DNA of 63,059 nt, taken from assembly GCA_001510075.1 (NCBI GenBank), contig LFEN01000037.1:1-63059 (forward strand). Direction: 5' to 3'. This DNA comes from Alphaproteobacteria bacterium casp-alpha2 (GTDB lineage Bacteria > Pseudomonadota > Alphaproteobacteria > Rhodospirillales > Casp-alpha2). The notes beneath the pieces were generated by a model. The model did not search any database and had not been told where the DNA came from. It saw only the letters and a list, made by a program, of their open reading frames with translations. Position numbers and translations under genes: made by a program. This document shows positions 1 to 9,194 of the stretch, in pieces. Positions within the stretch are counted from its first letter, which is position 1. Each line of letters starts with the position of its first letter.

Positions 1-108
1 TTAACAACCCGAAGCCGCAGCATCAGATGAAGCAAATAAAACAGTGGGTTAGGCTGCATTTAACTTAGTTATCTAGGACAGCCCCAAAAAATTAACCAAT
101 GCGGAGCA

Positions 109-1266
109 TCAAGCTGTGCGCCGTTTTGGCGGAACCGGCAAGGTAAAGCGGAAGGCCGATTCCTTGCCTTCGATACTTTCGACAAATATTTCACCACCCT
201 GTCTTTCGACCAGCTCCTTGCATAGCTGGAGCCCAAGCCCCGTACCCGATTCGTTGTGCGTTCCCTTTGTCGATATCTTTTGGCCCAGCGTAAACAGGTG
301 TTCTATTTTTTCCGGCGAAATGCCGACACCATTGTCCTTTACCGAGACCTCGACGCACTGCCCTTTTTTATTGGCTCCGATGAATATTTTACCGCCCGTT
401 TCGGTGAATTTGATGGCGTTGCTGATCAGGTTGCGCAAGATCGTATCGACCATGTAGGGATCGGCATAGACTTCCAATTCCTTTAGCGCATCACCGTCGA
501 TTTTAATTCCTTTCGAGGCCGCCACGGGTTCATAGCGGGGCAAATTGGTTTTGATTACCTTGCTGATATCGAAGGCAGCAGGATTAAATTCGATGCGGTC
601 CAGTTGCAGCCGTGACCAGTCCAGAAGGTCTTCCAAAAGCTTGAACGCCTGGTCGGCGGCGCGGTGAATCAGCGCCCCGTATTCGGCCACCTTATCGGCG
701 TCCAGTTGCTTGGCTTGCGTCGACAGGATGTGCGAAAACCCGAGCAAGGCATTGAACGGGCTTTTCAGGTCGTGGGCGATGATCTCGAAGAACTTGTCCT
801 TCTGATAGTTGAGCTTTGCCAGTTCATCGCGTTGCGTCTGGATTTCCTTTTCGGCCCGTTTTTTATCGGAAATATCGTAGATCTGAACCAGGACATATTG
901 CGGAGAACCGTCTTCGTCTCGAAGTTGCGCCGAAGCAATGCTGGCCCAGACGATGTGCCCGTCTTTATGAATATACGGTTTCTCGATGACGAACTTTTCC
1001 AGCGCCCCGACCGTCACCTGCTCATTAAGCGCTTCGATTCTCTGGATATCATCAGCAGGGGTCAGGTCCCGCCAATTCATTTTCAACAACGCCGATTCCG
1101 TATATCCGACGATGTCGCAAAATGTCTGGTTGACCTGCAGGTAGGTGCCATCCATGGAATGCAGCGCCATTCCGGCGAGGCTGGTTTCAAAGGCGCCGCG
1201 AAATTGCTCTTCGCTTTTGCGCAGCTCCCGTTCGATCCGCTGGCGTTCAGCCGTATCCATTTTCAA
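109..1266 (-). CDS. PAS-domain sensor histidine kinase
   Basis: This is a 385-residue cytosolic hybrid-free histidine kinase. A PAS domain (about residues 20-135, ending in the typical DISDKK linker) precedes a HisKA dimerisation helix with the phospho-acceptor histidine in AHDLKSP (H165). An HATPase domain follows, with an asparagine box (NLISNAIKF), DNGVGIS and GTGLGL. No transmembrane segment or receiver domain is visible, so it probably senses an internal cue (redox, ligand or cofactor bound by PAS) and phosphorylates an unlinked response regulator. It lies 24 bp downstream of the S41 protease on the same strand and could be co-transcribed with it. No partner regulator is adjacent, so the signal and target are unknown. 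Confidence 0.9.
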   Translation of the reverse strand: MKMDTAERQRIERELRKSEEQFRGAFETSLAGMALHSMDGTYLQVNQTFCDIVGYTESALLKMNWRDLTPADDIQRIEALNEQVTVGALEKFVIEKPYIHKDGHIVWASIASAQLRDEDGSPQYVLVQIYDISDKKRAEKEIQTQRDELAKLNYQKDKFFEIIAHDLKSPFNALLGFSHILSTQAKQLDADKVAEYGALIHRAADQAFKLLEDLLDWSRLQLDRIEFNPAAFDISKVIKTNLPRYEPVAASKGIKIDGDALKELEVYADPYMVDTILRNLISNAIKFTETGGKIFIGANKKGQCVEVSVKDNGVGISPEKIEHLFTLGQKISTKGTHNESGTGLGLQLCKELVERQGGEIFVESIEGKESAFRFTLPVPPKRRTA

Positions 1267-1290
1267 CTCACTAGCAGACGCTCGAAAATT

Positions 1291-2787
1291 CTAACTTTGC
1301 GGGCGTCCCCCATGCATGGCGAGGAATTTCTTTTGTGAACCAGCGTGCAGGAAGGACAGGGCGCAGCCGAGGGTGCGGTCTTTTTTGACGCCGATTTCGG
1401 GGCAGTCTATTTCAGCGATGTGGGGGCCGGGGTGAATGGGCGTTGCTGCCTTGCCGACGGCGGAAATTGCGCCGGGGGTGTCTTTCTCGCGTTTACGGTC
1501 GGATTTTTTTTCGGGATCAATGAAGATATCCGGGATCACGCCACGCGCCTGAAGGGTTTTGCCGTCAGGCCCGTAATACAGCGCCGTCGTCATTTTCAGG
1601 CCGCCTTCGACCGGCAACGGCAAAATCGTCTGCACCGAGCCCTTGCCGAAAGATCGTATCCCCATGAGGGTAGCGCGCTTGTGATATTGCAGCGCGCTGG
1701 CGACGATTTCAGACGCCGACGCGGAACCGGCATTGATCAAAACCACCAATGGCTTACCATTGGCCAGATCGCCACGTACGGCCTTGTGCGAGCGGTAGTG
1801 TTGCGGGTCGCGGCCCCGGATGGAGACGATCTCGCCCTTATCCAGGAAGTTGTCGGCGAGGATTAGAGACTGGTTCAACAGGCCGCCGCCATTATTGCGA
1901 AGGTCGAGAACGACCCCGGCCAGACGGGAGCCGAGTTTTTTATGTATATCGGCGAAGGCTTTCTCGACGCCCGGTTCCGTGCGTTCAGAGAATCGGCTGA
2001 CGCGGACATAGCCGATATCGTCTTCAATGCGCCAGCGCACAGCCTTGATCTTGATGACGGCGCGGACCAGGGTGACGGGAAAATCGGACGTTTCCTTGCG
2101 CCTGATCATCAAGGTAATTTCCGACCCCGGACGGCCGCGCATCTGGTGCACGGCCTCGGCTAAGGTGCGGCCTTTGACTTTGAGCCCATCGACATGGGTG
2201 ATCAGATCGCCGGATTTAAGCCCGGCCTTTTCCGCCGGTGTGCCTTCAATGGGGGAGACCACCTTGACCAAGCCGTCTTCCATGGTGATCTCGATGCCGA
2301 GGCCGCCGAATTCGCCTTTGTTGCGGACGAAGTATTCGCGGAATTCATCGATGTTCAGGTAAGACGAATGCGGATCGAGGGAGGAAACCATCGTATCCAG
2401 GGCGTACTCGATCAGTTCCTTGGGCTCCAGCGAGCCGGGTTTCGGTTTTTTTTCCCGAACGCCCCGGATGGCGGCGTCGATCAAGGTCGCGTCGGAGACC
2501 TCGGTAACATACCCGGCCCGGACCCGGCGAAAGGCAAAACCGAAATAATCGAGGCGTTCTCTTTTGGTCGACTCGCTCGAATAGACTTTGTAGACCGTCT
2601 CGAAGCGTTGCAGTTGTTTGAGGGCTTCCGGCGGCAGCGGACGCTCGTCGTTGTTGAGGACATCAAGAACGCGGGCCAACGTCGACTGCCCGGTCGAGCA
2701 CCCGTTCAGGACCGGGGCCAAGGCCAGGACAAAAAACATGCCCAGCAAGAACCCCCGGCGTTTCAGGAATATGCCCCGTTGTTTCAT
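1291..2787 (-). CDS. S41-family C-terminal processing peptidase (CtpA-like), lipoprotein
   Basis: This 498-residue periplasmic serine protease trims C-termini of envelope proteins. The N-terminus has a basic region, a hydrophobic stretch and a lipobox (LNGC), so it is probably a membrane-anchored lipoprotein. A PDZ domain (GLGIEI...AGLKSGDLITHVDG, about residues 155-245) precedes the S41 core. The nucleophile is in GSASASE (about residue 355) and the general-base lysine in FGKGSVQ (about residue 380), the Ser/Lys dyad of the family. The tail after about residue 430 is variable and basic. The DHH gene ends 10 bp upstream, so 3732-109 may be one transcript. The assignment to the Ctp family is firm; the substrate is unknown. 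Confidence 0.92.
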   Translation of the reverse strand: MKQRGIFLKRRGFLLGMFFVLALAPVLNGCSTGQSTLARVLDVLNNDERPLPPEALKQLQRFETVYKVYSSESTKRERLDYFGFAFRRVRAGYVTEVSDATLIDAAIRGVREKKPKPGSLEPKELIEYALDTMVSSLDPHSSYLNIDEFREYFVRNKGEFGGLGIEITMEDGLVKVVSPIEGTPAEKAGLKSGDLITHVDGLKVKGRTLAEAVHQMRGRPGSEITLMIRRKETSDFPVTLVRAVIKIKAVRWRIEDDIGYVRVSRFSERTEPGVEKAFADIHKKLGSRLAGVVLDLRNNGGGLLNQSLILADNFLDKGEIVSIRGRDPQHYRSHKAVRGDLANGKPLVVLINAGSASASEIVASALQYHKRATLMGIRSFGKGSVQTILPLPVEGGLKMTTALYYGPDGKTLQARGVIPDIFIDPEKKSDRKREKDTPGAISAVGKAATPIHPGPHIAEIDCPEIGVKKDRTLGCALSFLHAGSQKKFLAMHGGRPQS

Positions 2788-2796
2788 TTCTCGAAA

Positions 2797-3732
2797 TTAC
2801 CCGTCCGTGGTGATCTGCGCGACCAACTCGCCCAAGACACGCGCCGCGTCGTCGTTATCGACCTGACAGGTGCCGGCGTTTTCATGCCCGCCGCCGCCAT
2901 ATTTCAGCATCAGGTCGCCGATATTGGTCTTCGACGTGCGGTTGGTAATGGATTTGCCGGTGGCAAAGACAGTATTCAATTTGTTCAGGCCCCACATGAC
3001 ATGAATTGAAATATTGGTGTCGGGGAACAAGGCGTAAATCATGAACCGGTTAGAGGCATAAATGGTTTCTTCTTCACGCAGGTCGAGAACGACGAGGTTA
3101 CCATGCACGGTGGCACATTTTTTGATCTGCTCTTTGGCCTTTTCCTGGTGTTCCATGTACAAATCGACGCGTTCTTTAACGTCGGGCAGAACGAGGATTT
3201 CCTCGACCGTGTGGTCGCGGCAATAATCGATCAATTGCATCATCAGATTATAGTTCGATACCCTAAATTCCCGGAACCGGCCCAACCCGGTGCGCGCGTC
3301 CATCAGGTAATTCATCAGCACCCAGCCCTTGGCATTGAGTATTTCATCTTCGGAAAACTGGGCTGAATCGCCTTTATCGACGGCGTCCATCATTTCATCG
3401 GAAATTTTCGGGAATTTTTCCTTACCGCCGTAATAGTCATAAACAACCCTGGCCGCGGACGGCGCATCGGGGTCAATAATATGATTTTCGGGCGTCTTGC
3501 CATCGGCCCGGGAAACCTCGCTGGAATGGTGATCAAAAGCCAGATGCACGCCTTCCACGTAGGGCAGGTTGGTGGTGATATCCTTGTCGGTAATCAGGAT
3601 GGTTCCGTCCTGCATATCCTTGGGATGAACAAATTTGATATCGTCAATCAAATCCAGTTCTTTAAGCACCACTGCGCACACAAGCCCGTCAAAATCGCTG
3701 CGGATGACCAATCGGAATTTTTCATCGCTCAT
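2797..3732 (-). CDS. DHH-family phosphoesterase
   Basis: This 311-residue protein has the DHH superfamily metal site: RSDFDG near residue 12, and FDHHSSE around residue 65, the signature that binds two Mn/Mg ions. The C-terminal DHHA1 part carries the glycine-rich motif GGGGHENAGTC. Relatives hydrolyse phosphodiester or phosphoanhydride bonds (exopolyphosphatase, nanoRNase, c-di-AMP phosphodiesterase). The length and the absence of CBS or RecJ-specific domains do not let me choose a substrate. No signal peptide is present, so it is cytosolic. It is followed after 10 bp by the Ctp protease gene. The 128 bp between it and ctaA may hold its promoter. Confidence 0.85.
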   Translation of the reverse strand: MSDEKFRLVIRSDFDGLVCAVVLKELDLIDDIKFVHPKDMQDGTILITDKDITTNLPYVEGVHLAFDHHSSEVSRADGKTPENHIIDPDAPSAARVVYDYYGGKEKFPKISDEMMDAVDKGDSAQFSEDEILNAKGWVLMNYLMDARTGLGRFREFRVSNYNLMMQLIDYCRDHTVEEILVLPDVKERVDLYMEHQEKAKEQIKKCATVHGNLVVLDLREEETIYASNRFMIYALFPDTNISIHVMWGLNKLNTVFATGKSITNRTSKTNIGDLMLKYGGGGHENAGTCQVDNDDAARVLGELVAQITTDG

Positions 3733-3860
3733 TTTATCAGTGTCCTCTCAAGCTTCCTAGAAACACGTCTTTAAACATCATACCCAACTGTGCATGCAGG
3801 GAAACCCCGTAACCGGAAACAGCGAGCATCAAACCATAAATTGCGTGAATAAACGAATGA

Positions 3861-4886
3861 TTAAGAGCCTTGAAATTCACGCACCAGCCATATGGCGGTC
3901 GAAAACAGGGCCACCGCGCCCAATTGATGCAGGGCCGCCAATGATACCGGCACAACCAGCAACAGGGTGGAAATGCCCAGTGTGAGCTGAATAATGGCGA
4001 CGCCGAGCAAAACATTCACCGCCTTTCTGGCCCTGATCGTAAGCACGGCGCTTCGCGCCTTGAGCCAGAAAATCACCACCGCCAGAAAAGTTGCAATCGC
4101 CAGAACACGGTGATCGAACTGCACGGTGGCGATGTTTTCAAAAAAATTGAGATAGACGGGGCTAATATCCAACAGCCCGTCGGGCACCCATTGGCCGTCC
4201 ATCAAGGGAAAAGTGTTGTAGGTCAACCCGCCATCAAGGCCGGCGACAAAGGCCCCGGAAATGGCGGTCAGGGAGACCAACGCGAGCAGCGCCCATGCAG
4301 GTCGCCGGAACGCTGAGCCGCCGCTATCCTGGGCGTCCGGTTTCAGCAAGCCAATGGCGAGCCAGAGAATGAAACCCAGGATCGCCAGGGCCAGGCCAAA
4401 GTGCGCCGCCAGCCTGTATTGGCTGACATCGGGCCTGGATACCAGCCCGCTTTTAACCATGTACCAGCCCATGACGCCTTGTAAGCCCCCAAGCACAAAA
4501 AGCCCGATCATTTTGTGCGCCAGGGGCCGGGCGATCCAGCCCTTGAAGGCGAATACCACCAGCGGGACAAAGAACGCCAGACCGATGATGCGGCCCCACA
4601 GGCGGTGCAGAAATTCCAGCCAGAAAATGGCTTTGAATTCCGAAAGCGTCATGCCGAGATTATTTTTCTGATATTCAGGGTACGCGCGATAACGGGCAAA
4701 GACGGCTTCCCATTCGGCCTCGGAAAACGGTGGCAGCCAGCCTGTCACCGGCCGCCAGTCAACCATGGAAAGGCCGGATTGGGTCAGGCGGGTGACGCCG
4801 CCCAGTATGACCATGGCGACGACCATGGCGGCGACGACAAACAACCAGACAGCGATGGTCTTGCGGCGCTCGGTTTCGTCAGTCAT
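3861..4886 (-). CDS. ctaA: Heme A synthase (COX15/CtaA)
   Basis: This 341-residue polytopic membrane protein oxidises the C8 methyl of heme O to the formyl of heme A for aa3-type cytochrome oxidase. About eight hydrophobic helices are visible. The conserved histidines occur in EFLHRLWGR, AAHFGLALA, FDHRVLA and ALHQLGAVALF, which matches the heme-ligand pattern of the proteobacterial/mitochondrial type. The N-terminal loop with GGVTRLTQSGLSM is also diagnostic. Its presence implies an aerobic respiratory chain with heme A. It sits 9 bp downstream of the large coiled-coil gene. A cytochrome oxidase locus is not in the window. Confidence 0.96.
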   Translation of the reverse strand: MTDETERRKTIAVWLFVVAAMVVAMVILGGVTRLTQSGLSMVDWRPVTGWLPPFSEAEWEAVFARYRAYPEYQKNNLGMTLSEFKAIFWLEFLHRLWGRIIGLAFFVPLVVFAFKGWIARPLAHKMIGLFVLGGLQGVMGWYMVKSGLVSRPDVSQYRLAAHFGLALAILGFILWLAIGLLKPDAQDSGGSAFRRPAWALLALVSLTAISGAFVAGLDGGLTYNTFPLMDGQWVPDGLLDISPVYLNFFENIATVQFDHRVLAIATFLAVVIFWLKARSAVLTIRARKAVNVLLGVAIIQLTLGISTLLLVVPVSLAALHQLGAVALFSTAIWLVREFQGS

Positions 4887-4895
4887 GGAAACAGA

Positions 4896-7322
4896 TTAAG
4901 CGTCCGGGGCCTGAATGTCCCGCCCAAGCGCACGCGCCAGCAACATATAGACCTTGCCGACATCGGAAGACAGGAAGGTGCTTTTCAGCAGGCCTTCCTG
5001 GTCGCGCTTCTTGGCTTCTGACAACAGGGTTTCGAATTCCTTGAAATAGCGCGATACGTAATCCCGGAATTCGTTGTCTTGCTGGTATTTTTCCTTGATC
5101 GCGCCGAGCCGAGCTTTTTCGCGGAAGCCCAGCATCTTGCGCACGAAGACGCTGGTTTCGCCCCGGTTGAAGCGCTGCCAGTCGTCTTCGGTAATCTGGG
5201 TTTCCAGCACCCGGCTCATATCGACCGACAGCGATTGCAGGCGTTCGGAAATAAACCCGGCTTGATGGATGAAGTCCTCGAAACCGGCTTCCTTCTTGCG
5301 GCTTTCCAGGGCCTCTAAAAGCGCGTTGGCTTCGTTGGAAGCGGCCCGCATTTCGGTGGTTTGATGTTCCATGGCCTTGCTGACCTTGGCAGCGTTTTGA
5401 CCGACAGAATCCGTAATCCGGGCCAAGGCGCCCGTATGCGCGCCGACCTTTTGATCCCAGGCGGCAACCTTGTCGAGCGCGATCCCGGTGATCGAGCTTA
5501 GCTCCTGTGCGCGCCGGCCTATGGCCAGGCTCAACGCGCCCATGCCCTGTTCCGCCTGATGGTAGGTAGTGGCCATGGCTTGCAACTGGTGGCGCAGGGT
5601 CTCGGTGCTGCCGTCCAGGGTGGCGGCGGTCTTTTCGGCCTGACGCGAAGCGTCTTCGGTCTGCTCGCGAAATGAGTCGACGACCTTGGCAAGTTTGGCG
5701 GCGTTCAAATCCGACGCAACCGTCGCCTCGGATGATCGTTGTGTCAGCGCTTCGCCGACCCGGGCCAGACGGGCGACGGCTTCCTCGGATGAATTTCGAA
5801 GCATTTCCGTTTGATGGCCGAGATTGTCGGCGGTCTTTTCGACGTTGGCCGATGAGCGTTTTTCGATCGCCTCCAGTTCCTGCAACCGGGACTTGAGATC
5901 AAAGCCCGCGACCTTGAGGTTGTCGGTGGCCTGTTCGGAAAGGGCGTTTAGCTGCTCATAGTTACCTTGCAGATCAATGCTCAAGCCCTGCATATGGCTG
6001 GCCGCGCCCTTGGAAACCTGGGCCAGGTTATGGCCGTGCCGGTTGAGCTGTTCGGAAACCTGGGCCAGATGTTTGTTGGCCTCGTCCGATTGGGCGCTAA
6101 CTTCACTGGTGCGCGCGCGCAGGGTTTCGCCCAGTTTACTCAAGCCCTGGGCAGCCTTGTCCGATACATTGCTCAGCCCGTCCGCCTGTTGTTGCAGGAT
6201 ATCGGAGAACGCCTGCACATGAGACGACGCGGAATTGTAGGTGTCGGTCAAATCGCGTGAGCCTTGCTGGATCATACCGCTGACGTCATCGAAGCGTTCA
6301 CGCGCCCGGTCCAGGGATTCATTGAGGACGTTTACATGGCTGCGAAGTGTCGTCGTAACTCCATCCAGGCTGGAAGCCGCCCGCTCGGAAGCATTGGTGG
6401 CAAATTCCACATGTTCGCGCATGGACGTGCTGACGTCAGTGATATTGGAAACGGCCATTTCCGCCGTCTTGGTCAGCTCGTCCGTGCCATCCTTCAAGAC
6501 CACGGTGGCATTGGAAACCTTGGCCACGGCCAAATCCGAGGCGACGCCAAGCCGGTCGGATTTTTCCTGCAGGTTATCATCGGCCACGGACAAGATTTGG
6601 CTGCTATCGGCACTGACCTGCTCAAGTTCCTGGGCGCGTTCTTTAAGAGAAAGGGCAACATCTTCCATTTGCCCCTTTGCCTGTTCTGAAACTTTTGTCA
6701 TGTCTTCGGATTGGCGGCGCATGATTTCCGTCACCAGCGACATCAGTTGCGCCGCCTTGTCGGAAGAATTGGCGAGATCATGGGAGCGATTGTTAAAGAC
6801 GGTCCCGGCTTTATCGACATCTGCTACCGCTTTGCCACTGGCCTGGCTCAGGCTTTCCGAGTTATTGCGCAGGATATCCGCCACGGCGCGAATTTTATCG
6901 GCTGCGCCATCGGACGTTTCGATGACATTGATCAAAGATTGGTGCAGTTCTTCGCCAAAAGAGCGCAGCTTTTCTTCGGCCTTATCGCTGGCGCTATCCA
7001 GGTCCGATGAGCGTTGCCCCATCACGCGCCCGGTATTCAATAACATTTTTGCCGCCCGTGCCGACGTTTGCATCAACCGATGCGCCCGCTCATCCAGTTG
7101 CCGCGATACATTTTCGACCTCGCCGGTGACCTTGGCGGTGGCCTGGGTCAACCCTTGAGTGCGGTCGAGCACCATGGTGCCTAGTTCCTGAAGCCTGGCG
7201 GTGACCGCTTCCGATGATAAACCCAGATCCTCGAGATTCTTGGCAAATGCCGCGACGGTTTCGCGCGCCGCCACGGAAGCAAAATCGACATCGGCTGACG
7301 CCTGGCCAAGGGCTTGCCTCAC
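4896..7322 (-). CDS. Giant coiled-coil repeat protein, C-terminal part (frame-shifted from upstream ORF)
   Basis: This is an 808-codon continuation of the coiled-coil protein encoded by 7319-9067. It would need a GTG start at 7320-7322 with no obvious ribosome binding site. The sequence before that codon (back to a TGA at 7347-7349) still matches the repeat pattern, so it is better read as the second half of one roughly 1390-residue protein. It is built from repeats of about 33-36 residues of the form L-x-x-R-x-x-x-L-x-x-x-S-x-x-A, giving a long helical rod. The last 120 residues (from about FEDFIHQAGFISERL) depart from the repeat and look like a compact helical C-terminal domain. It may act as a structural or polar scaffold, but this is inference. 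Confidence 0.7.
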   Translation of the reverse strand: MRQALGQASADVDFASVAARETVAAFAKNLEDLGLSSEAVTARLQELGTMVLDRTQGLTQATAKVTGEVENVSRQLDERAHRLMQTSARAAKMLLNTGRVMGQRSSDLDSASDKAEEKLRSFGEELHQSLINVIETSDGAADKIRAVADILRNNSESLSQASGKAVADVDKAGTVFNNRSHDLANSSDKAAQLMSLVTEIMRRQSEDMTKVSEQAKGQMEDVALSLKERAQELEQVSADSSQILSVADDNLQEKSDRLGVASDLAVAKVSNATVVLKDGTDELTKTAEMAVSNITDVSTSMREHVEFATNASERAASSLDGVTTTLRSHVNVLNESLDRARERFDDVSGMIQQGSRDLTDTYNSASSHVQAFSDILQQQADGLSNVSDKAAQGLSKLGETLRARTSEVSAQSDEANKHLAQVSEQLNRHGHNLAQVSKGAASHMQGLSIDLQGNYEQLNALSEQATDNLKVAGFDLKSRLQELEAIEKRSSANVEKTADNLGHQTEMLRNSSEEAVARLARVGEALTQRSSEATVASDLNAAKLAKVVDSFREQTEDASRQAEKTAATLDGSTETLRHQLQAMATTYHQAEQGMGALSLAIGRRAQELSSITGIALDKVAAWDQKVGAHTGALARITDSVGQNAAKVSKAMEHQTTEMRAASNEANALLEALESRKKEAGFEDFIHQAGFISERLQSLSVDMSRVLETQITEDDWQRFNRGETSVFVRKMLGFREKARLGAIKEKYQQDNEFRDYVSRYFKEFETLLSEAKKRDQEGLLKSTFLSSDVGKVYMLLARALGRDIQAPDA

Positions 7323-9067
7323 CTGGGCGACATCGGAAACACTTTTTCAGATATACGGGTCAAGTTGCCGGAATTCTGGTGCAGGCTGTCGGTGAGGTTG
7401 GATATCTGCGCGCCGGCCCGTTCCGAGGCGCTTCCAAGCTCATTGCTGCGCTGGCCAAGGGCATCCCCGGCGGCGCTGATGCGTAACACGCTTTGGTTGG
7501 CGATCTTGGCCAGCCCATCGGCCCGTTCATTGAGGGTGTCGCCGACAGAAGTAATGTGATCGACCGCCTGTTCCGCCGATTGGGCCAAATCCCTGGACCG
7601 GGTGCCCAACTGTTCGCCGACCTGATCAACCTGGATCATGACTTTTTCGGTAACGACGGTCAGCTCTTGCGAACTCCGCTTCAAACGATCACCCACGACT
7701 TCGGCCCCGGCGGCCGTTTGGCCCGCCAAAGCCGTCATTTCCGAAGCCTGCCTGCGGAAGGCTTCGCCGGTTCCCTCGACCTGCTGGGTTACCTTATCGG
7801 CCGTAGACTTCAGATTTTGCGCCTGTTGTTTCAGGATATCGCTCATACTCCGGATCTGGCCGGTTAAATTGGTCGAGGTTTCGTTCATGGACGCTGCCTG
7901 GCGTCCCAGATTGACCTCGATTTCAGAGGTTTTCATTTTAACCAGTTCGGCGGTGCTGCTCAGGTTCTCGGTCTGGCGGCGAAGGGTCTCGCGCATAATT
8001 TCCGTCTGCCCCGAGGCGCGTTCCGTTTGCCGGGTCATTTCCTGAACATGACCGAGAAGGCTTTCGCTTCCCGAATACACCGTCGATACCGCCGCTTCGG
8101 AAGACCGCGCCAGATTGCCAATCCTCTCGTCCAGGGATTCCGCCGCCTCTTTGGCGCGTTGGCTGGCTTCCACGGAAACCGCGCCCAAATGATCGGTTCT
8201 AGATTTCAGGGTATCGGAAGACTCATGCGCACGGGCCGCCGCATTATCGGCGGCCTCGGTCAGTTCTTCGATACGGCGGCGCAGGGTTTCGACCAAGTCC
8301 TCGGCCCTGGCCGAGGTCCGGTCCGACGTTACGGTCAAATCACGGGTGCGTAAATTCAACACATCCCCCGCTTCCCTGGCCTGTTCGGCGGCGCGTTCGG
8401 AAACCGATTGCAGTTCCACCGTCTGGCGGCGAAGCGCATCGGCGACGGCATGCGCCCGCAGGTCCGCGTCCTCGGAAGCCTGCGACAATTCGACGACGCG
8501 CTGGTGAACCAGGCTGCTGACCTTCCCGCCCCGCTTCGCCGCCTCTTCGGACGCACGGGTCAAATCCCTGGCTTGGCGGCGGAGAGATTCTGAAATCTCG
8601 TTCATCCGTGTTTGTTCTTTATCGGAAGGATAGATCAGGCGGCGCATATGCCAGCGCAACGCCTCGGTTTCCCGGCGCAGGCTTTGGCCGCGTTCCCACA
8701 TGGCGATGACCATCCACAGCATCGCCAGTGGCGTCATCACGCCGGCGGCCAGCCCGCCGACTTCGTGCGGCAGAAGCTCAGGCACGTTGGCCCAACCCAG
8801 AACACTTTCAACGTACGACCAAACGCCCCAGCCCCAGGCGGCGCTGATGATCAGTCCGGCAATGGCATACAGGCGAAACCGAAGATGAAATGGACGCTTC
8901 CAGGGATCCGCCCCGCCGGCCCCGGGATCGGGCAGATCGCCTTCTGCCCCTCTGCCGCCGCCGTGTCCGGAATCTTCAGGGATTCCCAGTTCTTCGGCAG
9001 CGGATTTCCCCTCCCCCGTCGCACCCTGCTTGTCGGCGCTGGTGCCCCTGCCTTGACCTTTGGCCAT
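7319..9067 (-). CDS. Giant coiled-coil repeat protein, N-terminal membrane-anchored part
   Basis: The 582 codons encode a Gly/Asp-rich N-terminal tail (1-58), two transmembrane helices (about 66-84 and 104-123) separated by a short loop, then a long cytosolic helical rod. The rod repeats units such as SLRRQARDLTRASEEA and LRRQTVELQSVSERA. Domain order (N-terminal TM pair, then a large coiled coil) is like the alphaproteobacterial polarity factor TipN, but I see no sequence motif that proves homology. Methyl-accepting or kinase domains are absent. The frame ends at 7319 after SEKVFPMSPR; adding one base to the five-A run at 7343-7347 joins it to the next ORF in phase with the repeats. It is upstream of ctaA. 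Confidence 0.75.
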   Translation of the reverse strand: MAKGQGRGTSADKQGATGEGKSAAEELGIPEDSGHGGGRGAEGDLPDPGAGGADPWKRPFHLRFRLYAIAGLIISAAWGWGVWSYVESVLGWANVPELLPHEVGGLAAGVMTPLAMLWMVIAMWERGQSLRRETEALRWHMRRLIYPSDKEQTRMNEISESLRRQARDLTRASEEAAKRGGKVSSLVHQRVVELSQASEDADLRAHAVADALRRQTVELQSVSERAAEQAREAGDVLNLRTRDLTVTSDRTSARAEDLVETLRRRIEELTEAADNAAARAHESSDTLKSRTDHLGAVSVEASQRAKEAAESLDERIGNLARSSEAAVSTVYSGSESLLGHVQEMTRQTERASGQTEIMRETLRRQTENLSSTAELVKMKTSEIEVNLGRQAASMNETSTNLTGQIRSMSDILKQQAQNLKSTADKVTQQVEGTGEAFRRQASEMTALAGQTAAGAEVVGDRLKRSSQELTVVTEKVMIQVDQVGEQLGTRSRDLAQSAEQAVDHITSVGDTLNERADGLAKIANQSVLRISAAGDALGQRSNELGSASERAGAQISNLTDSLHQNSGNLTRISEKVFPMSPR

Positions 9068-9194
9068 GCTCGTACCCTTGCCTCATCATCGAACCTGCCC
9101 AGGATCGATGATGATCATACACCCCTATATGTGGCGGGTAAATGGGGTGTTTGTCACAAGATATTGGGAATTTATGGATGGGCATTTACTCCGG

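Noticed and set aside
3737-4015. 92-codon minus-strand frame overlapping the end of ctaA
   Set aside because: It overlaps ctaA in another frame, is Trp/Cys-rich in the overlap as expected of a shadow, and has no ribosome binding site.
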